From NCBI GenBank assembly GCA_026770615.1, contig MU631509.1, positions 95,188 through 111,340 on the forward strand: a stretch of 16,153 nucleotides of DNA, read 5' to 3'. Shown piece after piece: positions 7,034 through 14,245 of this stretch. This stretch comes from Pavlovales sp. CCMP2436. Lineage: Eukaryota; Haptophyta; Pavlovophyceae; Pavlovales. The translations under genes were made by a program, and so were the position numbers. Within the stretch, counting starts at the first letter, position 1, and every line of letters starts with the position of its first letter. The notes beneath the pieces were generated by a model. It searched no databases. It saw only the letters and a program-made list of their open reading frames with translations, and was not told the origin of the DNA.

Positions 7034-7510
7034 GGGGCGGTGCTCGTGCACTGCTAGGCAGACACATGCTCACAAGCGCTACTTTTAGGCCAAGCGCAGC
7101 TATTAAATGTGCATTTGACGCCAAACTGCATGGCCAATTTGCATGGCGGCTAATTTTAGGAAATATTTATATATAATAAGGAGGGACGTATTTCTAGATT
7201 TGCACACTAATAATTAGCTGTCATGCAGCTTGGCGCTAAACGCGCACTAGCAGCGCTTGGTCGATAAGTAGCGCCTGTGGGCTCACGCCTGCCTGGTCGT
7301 GCCGCAGGGAGTGTGCCGCACGCTGCTGAGCCAATTATTATTTTGTATATATGTTATTTTGCGCAGCAATAACTGAATATGAGTTTGGCGAGGAGTCGGC
7401 AGATCATTTCTAGACACGCACGCCGATGTTCGGCGCGCCCGACGAGCCGACGACTTCCGCAGCTCGCACGACGGGCAGCCACGCGTGGCGCCGCTAAGTT
7501 GGACTGATGC
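7034..7510. other. Gene-less stretch
   Basis: No supported gene. It contains AT-rich patches (about 7150-7190 and 7335-7370) and a GC-rich part at 7420-7500 with several short inverted repeats such as GGCGCGCC. A plus-strand frame ends here at 7176, but it is driven by the CTG tract and is not credible. Confidence 0.4.
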
Positions 7511-7629
7511 CCGATAGTCTGTAAGGCTATGTTGATTAAATGAGCAGCTGCTGTTCTTTAATCAATATAGCCTTACCGACAGTCTTCAAGGCTATGTTGA
7601 TTAAAAGAGCAGCTGCTGTTCTTTAATCA
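7511..7629. repeat. Two tandem 65-bp units, each a fold-back palindrome
   Basis: Unit 1 is 7511-7575 and unit 2 starts at 7576 and fades after 7629 (CCGATAGTCT and CCGACAGTCT mark the starts). In unit 1, TAAGGCTATGTTGATTAAA (7522-7540) pairs with 7557-7575 over 19 positions with a single G.T pair, and the 16-base centre holds GAGCAGC opposite GCTGTTC, so 54 bases are nearly self-complementary. Unit 2 keeps the inner palindrome (7598-7629) but loses the outer right arm. It might be a fold-back transposon relic, a cruciform site or a hairpin-RNA source; the sequence alone cannot decide. Confidence 0.75.
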
Positions 7630-7861
7630 TTTCGCTGGAGTCAGCTCGCAGTGCACAGTGAAAAGCTGAACTGGAAGAGGTTTTCGTGCTACAATAAGTA
7701 AGTTATCAAGATTTGAAAATGCCGCTAGACGCAAAATTTGACGGGAAAAAACTTCGGTAATGCGGCTCGACACTTGATTCCGAAGGGAATGCCGAGAACA
7801 GGGCCTCCAAAGTGAGGGGACGTACGGTGACTCAGATGCTGAACTACCACCTTCACTTTGG

Positions 7862-8158
7862 TCAGGTGAGGAACGAGCTCGCGACAGCGCTTATGACCTT
7901 GGTGCACATCACGAAGATTCGAGCGTCTGTGCTTCCAGGCAAAAGGTCGTCCGCAAAACGGGGTAGCAGCGCATCACAGAAGCTCTCCTCGACGGCATAG
8001 TAGAGCCGTCCGCCGAGATCTTGGTCGCTCGATGCGTTGGTAGGGGTGAGGGCAGGCCAACGCACAGCATTGTCGAGGCTTTCACTGTCGTCGAGCACAA
8101 GCGGAGCCCACGCCGACGCGCCGGCCACCATCATCAGGCATACCGCTCGCAACACCAT
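7862..8158 (-). CDS. Short secreted or plastid-targeted hypothetical protein (probably 5' exon or truncated)
   Basis: ATG at 8158 gives 98 residues (a GTG at 8164 extends it by two). Residues 1-18 are a clear signal peptide (MVLRAVCLMMVAGASAWA) and the join reads ASAWAP. In algae with secondary plastids, ASAFAP at the signal cleavage site marks bipartite plastid presequences; here Trp replaces Phe, and the following region is acidic rather than basic, which argues for plain secretion. The mature part (DQDLGGRLYYAVEESFCD ... DARIFVMCTKV) matches no family I know. The frame ends at TGA 7862, but the next 230 bases on this strand stay open in another frame, so a splice or frameshift may hide the rest of the protein. 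Confidence 0.45.
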   Translation of the reverse strand: MVLRAVCLMMVAGASAWAPLVLDDSESLDNAVRWPALTPTNASSDQDLGGRLYYAVEESFCDALLPRFADDLLPGSTDARIFVMCTKVISAVASSFLT

Positions 8159-8164
8159 TGACAC

Positions 8165-8491
8165 TGGCTTCGCGTGTGGTTTACCTTCAACTGGGTTTCG
8201 GCTATCACTTAAATGCGGGTTTAACGGCTGTAACGGAGCTTGCTACAAAACGATATCGTCGCGCCGCTCCAAGCTATGCGGCCCGCAACCTGCGGGCGTG
8301 TCGAATAAACGTCAATTAAAATGCACTGAGTCCGTCCAGTTGTCTGATCGTGGTTCAACTTCTTATGAACAGGGCTCCGCCCCATGGTGAAAAGGGGCAG
8401 GCTCAGCGCGAGCAGCGCAAGACATTCTAATCTTATTATATTTCTATAAATTCAACAAGCCAGCAGTCGTAATATCAATCGCGAGCCCGCC
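8165..8491. other. Spacer between two minus-strand genes
   Basis: This stretch lies between the 3' end of the kelch pseudogene and the start of the secreted-protein frame, both on the minus strand. It should hold the promoter of the latter, but I see no convincing TATA element close to that start. An AT-rich run occurs at about 8430-8460. Confidence 0.35.
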
Positions 8492-9846
8492 TCAGTCCAT
8501 AGTGCAGTAGCCATACTCCTCCGCGATGGCGCGGATTGGATCACGGCCACACGCGCAGCAGGACGGTGTCATTGAAGAACTCGTCTCCCAACCCACGCCC
8601 GCCGAAGATGAGGAAGCCGCCTCCGCACGGAATAGCCGCGTGGCCGGTGCGCGCGTTTGGGCGCACGCCATCCACGACGAGGCCTTTCCACCGTCGCCGC
8701 TGCAGGTCGAAACAGTGCAGCGCCGAGTCGAACGAGTTGGCCAGGTGCGGGTCGGGGCCGCCAAATACCACCAGCTGGTTGCCGAGGGGGACGAGCGAGT
8801 AGCCCGAGCACGGGGACGGCGCGGTTCCCCCTGTGCTGACCATCTGCGTCCAGGTGCGCGTGTCCAGGGCGTACTCCCATAGGTCGATGAGCGAGTCATA
8901 GTCCGCGTAGCCCTTGAAGATTTACATGCTCTACGCCACGCGGCAGGCCGTGTGGTCGAAGCGCGGGTTCGGGCTCGCGCCGGCGCACTCGTGCTGCGTC
9001 CACTAGCGCGTGCCCATGCTGAACGAGAGCACGTCGTTCAAGAAGCGGTCGTCCGCGTCGCGCCAAAGATGACCACCTCCGAGCTGCTCTTGTGCGTGAT
9101 CGCCGAGTGCCCAAACCGCCCGTCGGGCCGCACGCTCGAACCTGCGACCTGTTGCGCGGTGTGCGGACGCAGCATCGTCCACGGGGCGGTGCGCGTGTCG
9201 AAGAGCCACACGTCGTTGAGGCGGTGGTCCTCGTCATCAAACCCGCCAAACAGGAGCAGCCCCACGGGGTGTACCGAGTCGCTCAGCGAGACGGGCGAGA
9301 GCGTGGCCCCGTAGCGGGCAGTTAGGGTGTGCTCCGATGTCGGCGCGACCAGCTCCCACGAGGCAATGCCAGTGGCAACCAAATCGCACTGGATCACCCA
9401 TAGGTCGCCCAGATCCTCCAGCTCCTGCTGCTCCACGTTCACGTTATAGCCGCCGAACACGTAGGCGCGGTCGGCGCTCACCGCAGCCGCGCAGTGTTTG
9501 GTGCGACCCGACGGCTGAGCTGAGCCGGCCTCCGGCGGGCAGTGCGACCACGAAATTGAGATTTGAGCGTGAGCCACTGCGTGTACCGCTCGCGCCAGCC
9601 CAGCCCCTCGCTCGGCAGCGCCAAGAAGCTGTCGCGGCTCGACGACAGCGTCGAGTCGAGCATAGGCTTCCAGGCGTATGAATCCTCGCACAGCCCGGCG
9701 AGGCGCTTGCTGACCAGCGCGGCGCAGCCGAGCAACTCAGGGTTGGGGAGGCAGCGGAAGATCGCGAGGACGAGGTTGTCGTCGAGCAGGTCGAACGGCC
9801 TGAAGTCAACCTCGCTTTCCATCTCCTGGAACCCGTTCGCCGCCAT
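8492..9846 (-). pseudogene. F-box and six-kelch-repeat protein, disrupted
   Basis: ATG at 9846. Residues about 18-60 form a good F-box (FDLLDDNLVLAIFRCLPNPE, then LVSKRLAGLCEDSYAW). The frame shifts near 9558, after TLKSQ. It continues with kelch blades: AYVFGGYN ... DLWVIQ; LLLFGGFD ... LNDVWLFDTRTAPW; RFGHSA ... VVIFG. A one-base loss near 9066 shifts it again to DADDRFLNDVLSF. Three in-frame stops follow: TAG 9003, TAG 8931 and TAA 8922. Blade 4 is FDHTACRVA*SM*IFKGY ... LWEYALDTRTW; blade 5 LVVFGGPD ... FDLQRRRW; blade 6 FLIFGGRG ... FFNDTVLLRVWP, ending at TGA 8541. Another frame continues to 8492 (DPIRAIAEEYGYCTMD), so the original end may lie there. F-box-kelch proteins recruit substrates to SCF ubiquitin ligases. 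With two shifts and three stops this copy cannot make a full protein, although its codon bias and six blades are still clear, so the decay is recent. Confidence 0.85.
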
Positions 9847-10342
9847 TCTTGAGATATTTAGATTTTTATTATTATTTTAAAAGGGCTTTTCCGGGTCCCC
9901 GGGCCTTCAGGGGGGGCGGGGAGCCGCGTTCAGAAATATTGAGAGGGACGTCCCGAGGGGGAGGGGGAGGGACGTCCTCAGCTTCGCGTTCAAAAATTCT
10001 TCGGAAGCGAACGGCTTTTTTAAAAAGCCCGTTCTAAGCTTTTTGGTGTAAAACTGACTCTTAGAATCTGTCTGAGGGGCTCCAGAGGGCTACCTGGAAG
10101 GACCCCGCCGGAGGCCCCTTCGCTTACGAAGATTTTTTTTAGCCCTTAGACCCTTTTAAGCCGTTTTTTAAGGGAAATCATGTGCTCAGCAAGGGGCAGG
10201 GGCTCACGCAGCAGTGAAGCGTCGCGTCGCAGTCTTTGACGGGAGCAAAGGCGAGCAACAAAGAAACGCGTCGCGCCCTTGATGCCGGCCAAGGGCCATT
10301 TATTTCACGTGCTAATGTGGCACGACTACGCTGGTTAAGCAC
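9847..10342. other. Palindrome-rich non-coding stretch upstream of the kelch pseudogene
   Basis: Begins with an AT-rich run (9850-9881) just upstream of the minus-strand ATG, possibly promoter DNA. It then holds alternating G-rich and T-rich blocks, GGGACGTCC-type palindromes at about 9947 and 9970, and a larger one at 10009-10034. The minus-strand frame 10178-10375 has no recognisable motif. Confidence 0.4.
10009..10034. repeat. 26-base near-perfect palindrome
   Basis: GAACGGCTTTTTT (10009-10021) is followed directly by AAAAAGCCCGTTC (10022-10034), self-complementary apart from one slipped base. It lies in a block with further short inverted repeats (CTTCGCTTACGAAG near 10118-10131). Confidence 0.7.
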
Positions 10343-10690
10343 ATGAAGCGCCATGTCGAAGGGTGCGTCCGGCACAGGGGCGTGCAGTCACGGGCGCAGG
10401 GCGCAGGTGACCCGTTCAGGAGCTTCCAGGCTGCTGACGACATCGAAGATGCCGACCTGCACGATGAGGATATCGGTCAGCAGAAACGTCCCGATCAGAC
10501 GCAGGTGGGTCCATCGCGCGCTTGGCGCGCTACGTGCCCGCCGTCGCGCACGGCTGCTCACTATTCACGCCGGCTGCGGGCGGGCTCGGTACGCTCGGAA
10601 CGCGACGCACGACACCCGCCGCGCTTAGCGAGCCGGACATTTTCAACGCGCGTTCGGGGTGAACGTTCGTTTTTATATTTTAGAAGTTAG
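10343..10690 (+). CDS. Doubtful hypothetical frame
   Basis: A 115-codon frame from ATG 10343. Just upstream and across the ATG the frame reads TTTLVKHMKRHV, which has the His-x3-His spacing and leading Leu of a C2H2 finger, but the upstream Cys pair is interrupted by TAA. The middle (ADDIEDADLHDEDIGQQ) is acidic and protein-like; the last third is Arg-rich and looks like shadow coding. It might be a relic of a zinc-finger gene like the one at 13848; this is weak. Confidence 0.18.
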   Translation: MKRHVEGCVRHRGVQSRAQGAGDPFRSFQAADDIEDADLHDEDIGQQKRPDQTQVGPSRAWRATCPPSRTAAHYSRRLRAGSVRSERDARHPPRLASRTFSTRVRGERSFLYFRS

Positions 10691-11495
10691 TAACTAATAA
10701 CATGGTTTTGACCATAACTCCTGACCAACAGCTCTATTGGCTCTGAAAATTTGAGGGTGTGTTCATTAGGATCGTGCGCATCGTTAAGCTTACAAACGCG
10801 CGCGCTGCATGCGCGCTGCCCGCGCGCGCGCGCGCGCGTAGTTGCGCACCACGCACGCAACTGCTACTCTTAACTACTATTACTTTAAAAGCCTGCAGCT
10901 CTCTCAAATGCTCTTCCGGGGCCGGACCCGGGACGGCCACGAGGTCCCAGAATCTAGAACATCCCTGGCGGGACGTCCGAGAAAATCTCGGGTAGTTACA
11001 CCTTTTTCTGAACGCGGGCGGGAGCCGTCGCGCGCCTTATAGGCGAGCCGTGTGCCCTTCTCCTCCGAAGACCCGCCTGATCGCCCTCCGTCCCAGGCGA
11101 ACAAGGGCGCGAAGGCCGCACCTCCGCGCGCCTCAGAGGCGACATGGCGCGCTCGGTGAGCACCCTCTGCAAGCACCAGGGCCATCCACAACCTCTGGGC
11201 GCGGCGCGGCTGGGATCCGAGTTCCCGCGGCGTAGGCGGCCGGGTTCTCAAAAGTTGAAGATAATACCATTTTTTGTATGTATTTATTTGTTCATGTACG
11301 CGAGCACTCAATTTGTATTTTCATAGTGAGCGCTTGCAGTGAAATGTGCCCCAGGTCCCAGGCGACTAGGCCCTAACTTTTCAGGCGGCGGGGATGTCGG
11401 GAAGGCCTACAAATGTAGTGTGTACCCGATTGGATCAACCTTATGACGCGGGGAGTATATACATATAGGCGCCCGCCCCCAATCCTGGACCTGAA
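10691..11495. other. Gene-less stretch with CG run
   Basis: No supported gene. A 135-codon minus-strand frame at 10904-11311 starts at TTG, is Arg/Gly-rich and has no recognised motif. Contents include an alternating CG run and the segment 10915-11010, whose reverse complement loosely resembles 9890-9960 (shared GCGTTCAGAAA and GGGACGTCC or GGACGTCC cores), perhaps a decayed inverted repeat. Confidence 0.35.
10821..10838. repeat. (CG)9 run
   Basis: Nine uninterrupted CG dinucleotides, inside a wider GCGC-rich region from 10797. Alternating CG is the classic Z-DNA-prone sequence. Its survival also suggests that CpG deamination has not been strong here. Confidence 0.9.
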
Positions 11496-11763
11496 TTGAA
11501 GCCCATTTTCAGTACGAAGTCCGTAAGTTTTCAAAATCCCAAATATCGGAACCCCGCACTGGCCGTATATATATCACTTTATGATAATTATTTGTTGATA
11601 TACTTTCTATTCATTCATTTAAGTCGCAGTACCAAAGTAGTAGTCCCCCCTCCTCCCCCTCCTCGCACACGCACCTTTGCTTACTGCCCCGCTGCCCGCA
11701 CCTCTCACGACGAGTGCAAGGAAGACGCGGCTGAACAAGAACTCAACCTCCGCACGCAAAGCA
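11496..11763. other. Stretch with a doubtful 91-codon frame
   Basis: A plus-strand frame from ATG 11496 to the stop at 11769-11771 crosses AT-rich DNA and a run of C-rich triplets (poly-Pro) before a more protein-like end (CPAARTSHDECKEDAAEQEL). The first two thirds look non-coding. The last third could be an exon fragment, since a pyrimidine-rich run precedes it at about 11643-11670. No family is recognised. Confidence 0.25.
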
Positions 11764-12021
11764 GCCCATAAGTAATCGCCTGCCAGCCCATAACTACTCG
11801 CCTGCCAGCCCATAATTAATCGCCTGTCAGCCCATAACTAATCGCCTACCAGCAGCCCATAACTAATCGCCTGTCAGCCCATAACTAATCGCCTACCAGT
11901 AGCCTATAACTAATCGCCTGCCAGCCCATAACTAATCGCCTGCCAGCCCATAACTAACCCCACATCATACACTATCGCCTGCCAGCCCATAACTAGAAAA
12001 ACCCCCTGCTAGCCCATAATT
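11764..12021. repeat. 22-25-bp minisatellite, about ten units
   Basis: CAGCCCATAACTAATCGCCT is the core, repeated with spacing of 22 or 25 bp (the longer units add CAG or TAG). Later units are diverged, with a run of C after about 12024. Frequent TAA and TAG make coding impossible. Confidence 0.9.
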
Positions 12022-12063
12022 AACCCCCCCCCCCAAGTTACTCCCGCCCACTGGACTCCTACT

Positions 12064-12130
12064 CCATCACCAACACGCCCGCTCGCCTGCCTCTTACTAT
12101 CCATCACCAACACTCCTACTCCATCACCAA
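12064..12130. repeat. CCATCACCAA repeated three times
   Basis: Exact copies at 12064-12073, 12101-12110 and 12121-12130, with CTCGCC-type motifs between. It seems to be a continuation of satellite-like DNA after the minisatellite. Confidence 0.7.
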
Positions 12131-12185
12131 TAAGTCACTCGCCCGCTCAAATAATTAATCTCCCGCGCTCGCTGATGACGCTCAC

Positions 12186-12254
12186 TATCCAAATTTATGC
12201 ATTTCTCGGATGTAACTTTTGTCTACTGTAACAAGTATCTAAATTTATGCATTT
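12186..12254. repeat. Two 50-bp-spaced AT-rich repeats
   Basis: TATCCAAATTTATGCATTT (12186-12204) recurs as TATCTAAATTTATGCATTT (12236-12254), each followed by a diverged GTAAC or GCAAC stretch and ending in ACAAG. A weaker third relative lies at about 13044-13074, on the far side of the VNTR element, so the element landed inside this family. Confidence 0.7.
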
Positions 12255-12293
12255 TTTCTCTCTTTCACAACGATGCAACTTTACACCAGATAT

Positions 12294-12302
12294 TACAAGT
12301 TA
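12294..12302. repeat. Target-site duplication of element copy 2, left arm
   Basis: TACAAGTTA recurs exactly at 12964-12972, at the other end of the inverted VNTR element. Confidence 0.65.
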
Positions 12303-12963
12303 TATATTAGCGGCCAGCCTGACTTGAACTTGAAACGTACCGCCAGCCCGAACCCCCTACATTAACATATAAGCGGCTCAGCATGGTTCAACAGGTGTTG
12401 TTCAGTCACTGGCTTGGTCGACGTCAGGCTGAGGTCGAGCAATCGACCCAAACCCTCATGCACCAGCACTCACACCAAAGGGCGTGAGCGTGTGCGCCCC
12501 GGTCCCCACGCCCCGCCTCGGCCGCACCTCGGCCGCCGCAGCCCTGCCGTGGCGGCCGCAGGGAGCAGCATCGTCTTCGTAGCCTTGGTAGCCTTGAGCG
12601 GCGTCTCCGTGTGCGGCCCGCCGCCGCGCGCAGCAGCGCCCTCCGCAAGCGCGCGACGCACATCCATTTGAGGACCCGAGCGAGACGGGTGGTCGAGAGG
12701 TGCCAGCGAGTATCTCAAGTGGACAGCATCGCGCTGCTGCGAGCGCGCACACTGCGGTGGCCGCAGGAAACAGCATCGTCGTCGTAGCCTTGGTAGCCTT
12801 GAGCGGCGTCTCCGCGTGCTGCTCGCCACCGCGCGAAACAGCGCCGTCACAGCACGTGACAGAAGCAATGGCATGGTGGCGAAGATCAATATCACGGTGG
12901 CGAGCCAGGCAGCGCCCCCCTCGGAGGGCGCAGTTGCAGCTGCACGCTCGCGCATCTCAGGGC
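12303..12963 (-). mobile_element. VNTR-bearing non-autonomous element, copy 2 (inverted)
   Basis: The reverse complement is colinear with 2287-3296. From the 5' homology start to the first unit landmark is 173 bases here and 174 in copy 1; from the last landmark to CCGCT is 212 in both. It has one full 205-bp unit between landmarks (12789 and 12584) against three in copy 1, which accounts for the length difference. It lacks the first 24 bases of copy 1, as expected of 5' truncation. Its 3' end has about 62 extra bases (12315-12376) between two CCGCT copies, after which the same GCCGCTAATATATA end appears (12301-12314 read in reverse). The 9-bp target duplication differs from that of copy 1, so the two insertions are independent. 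Confidence 0.75.
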
Positions 12964-12972
12964 TACAAGTTA
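12964..12972. repeat. Target-site duplication of element copy 2, right arm
   Basis: TACAAGTTA, identical to 12294-12302, lies one base outside the truncated 5' end of the element. Confidence 0.65.
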
Positions 12973-13169
12973 CAGTTGAGATTACAGTAGGTACAAGTTG
13001 CAAAAGATAAAAGTTCCAATATTCCAGTAGATGCAAGCTCACAATCTAATTTTACGCATTTCGCTGCTGTAACTAGTCGGTGCCTGTGCCCTGTCCGCCG
13101 CGGCCGCCGCGGCCACCGCGGCTGAGGCATGCGCCCCGGTCGGCATTGTGGAGTATACATATAGTTACG
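12973..13169. other. Short gene-less stretch before the secreted-protein remnant
   Basis: Contains AT-rich TACAAGTT- and GTAAC-like motifs related to 12186-12300, then a GC-rich block (13095-13125) with repeated CCGCGGC. The latter keeps a plus-strand frame open upstream of ATG 13170 as Pro/Arg-rich sequence, which I do not count as coding. Confidence 0.4.
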
Positions 13170-13845
13170 ATGGCGGAGGCCCACCTCCGCCTCCTCCTCA
13201 CGGTCGCCTGCATAGGCGCCGCGTTCGCTATGGGCGGCGTGCCCTCGGGCGACATCGACATACCGAACCTCCTCACTTTCATCCCGCCCGCCCCGCAGCT
13301 GCGCCCTCCGCTGCTCGAGGCCATCAACGAGTCCTACGGCAACGTCTTCCTGCTGGTGCAGAAGGCGGGGCCTGACTCCATTAAGGGCGACATCACCCTC
13401 GCGCGCAAGGTGCTCGCGCTGATGCCCATCCTCAACACGGGGGGCAGACCCGCGGTTCCGCCTCCGTGGGCGCCTTCGTCATAAGAGCTCGACACCGGGC
13501 TGCTGAGCCGCTATCGCAAGGAGAACACAGGCCTTCACCCTGACAAGTTCAACAGCATCCCAAACATCACCATCTACGACGAGTTCAAGGCGGGCATGCT
13601 CTACAAGCTCGGCGCGGCCGCGAAGGCGACGATCAAGGGGCAGCCACCAACGACGTCCAGGACGCCATGCCAAACCTCCGCTCGACCGACTGGTCTAACA
13701 ACTTTCACTTCCACGTCACCGCCCAGCCCTGGCTCGCGCAGCCGGCCTGGCCCGAGGCGCGCAACCTGCCGACCGTAGCGCCGTCCTTGCTCGAGCGCAT
13801 GGCCGTTGCGCGCGCCGCTCAGGACGCATCTTCTTACCTCACCAC
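13170..13845 (+). pseudogene. Secreted protein of unknown family, disrupted
   Basis: ATG at 13170 begins a clear signal peptide (MAEAHLRLLLTVACIGAAFA); an upstream in-frame ATG or alternative start at 13080 would add only Pro/Arg-rich sequence. The mature part is DIDIPNLLTFIPPAPQ ... LLEAINESYGNVFLLV. Its frame hits TAA at 13482, but coding continues in the same frame (ELDTGLLSRYRKENTG ... ITIYDEFKAGMLYKLG). Between the run of six G near 13440 and the stop, another frame looks better (GSASVGAFVI), which implies a pair of compensating one-base shifts. A further shift near 13636, in a G run, leads into TNDVQDAMPNLRSTDW ... NFHFHVTAQPWL, fading at about 13840 where zinc-finger sequence begins. 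I recognise no family. GTATACATATA 15 bases upstream is TATA-like but very close to the ATG. Confidence 0.55.
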
Positions 13846-13847
13846 TG

Positions 13848-14245
13848 CGCGAACGGCCTCACGTGTGCGACGAGCTGGGCTGTGGCTTCAGAGCCGCCGA
13901 GGCGGGCACCCATAACAAGCACAAGCGCACGCACAGCGGCGAGCGGCTGTACCCGTGCTACGAGCCGGGCTGTGAGTATAGCGCCACTACTGCGGACCAC
14001 TTCACGGCGCACAAGCGCACGCACAGTGGCAAGCGGCCGTACTCGAGCGATGAGCCGGGCTGCGAGTACAGCGCCACTACTGCGGCCAACCTCAAGAGGC
14101 ACAAGCGCACGCAAAGCAGCGAGCGGCCGTTCGTCTGCGACGAGCCGGGCTGCGAGTACAAGGCCGTTGAGACGGGCCATCTCGAGAGGCACGCACAGCG
14201 GTAAGCGGCCATTTACCTGCGACGAGCCGGGGTGTGAAGCACCCG
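13848..14245 (+). pseudogene. C2H2 zinc-finger array, decayed
   Basis: Five finger units with a 90-bp period: the first Cys codon is at 13866, 13956, 14046, 14136 and 14218. Spacing is C-x4-C-x12-H-x3-H with linkers (T/S)xSG(E/K)RP, typical of nucleic-acid-binding TFIIIA-type fingers; the CDEPGCEY core is repeated. Fingers 1 and 2 keep all ligands. Finger 3 has lost its first Cys (AGC for TGC) and its last His (Gln). Finger 4 is cut by a loss of 8 bases after LERH, which explains why finger 5 starts 82 rather than 90 bases later. Finger 5 stops after CDEPGCE. No start codon or promoter of its own is visible: the array is spliced between the secreted-protein remnant and the reverse-transcriptase frame without spacer. 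Confidence 0.85.

Noticed and set aside
6388..7176. 262-codon plus-strand frame with a poly-Leu tract
   Set aside because: The Leu run is the CTG/CTA microsatellite. Codon bias and composition outside it favour the minus strand.
8922..9005. Genetic-code change to explain the stops in the kelch gene
   Set aside because: Two frameshifts in the same gene make decay the simpler explanation here, and IFKGY has also lost a conserved kelch Gly.
10178..10375. 65-codon minus-strand frame
   Set aside because: No motif, poor codon bias, and it overlaps a slightly better plus-strand frame.
10904..11311. 135-codon minus-strand frame
   Set aside because: TTG start, Arg/Gly-rich composition and no recognisable motif.
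11764..12021. CRISPR-like or coding repeat
   Set aside because: Units are directly adjacent without spacers and full of stops; it is a minisatellite.
12315..12376. tRNA-type B box (GGTTCGGGCTGG on the minus strand) in the VNTR element
   Set aside because: Only a partial match to the consensus, and no A box at the right distance, so no pol III promoter can be claimed.
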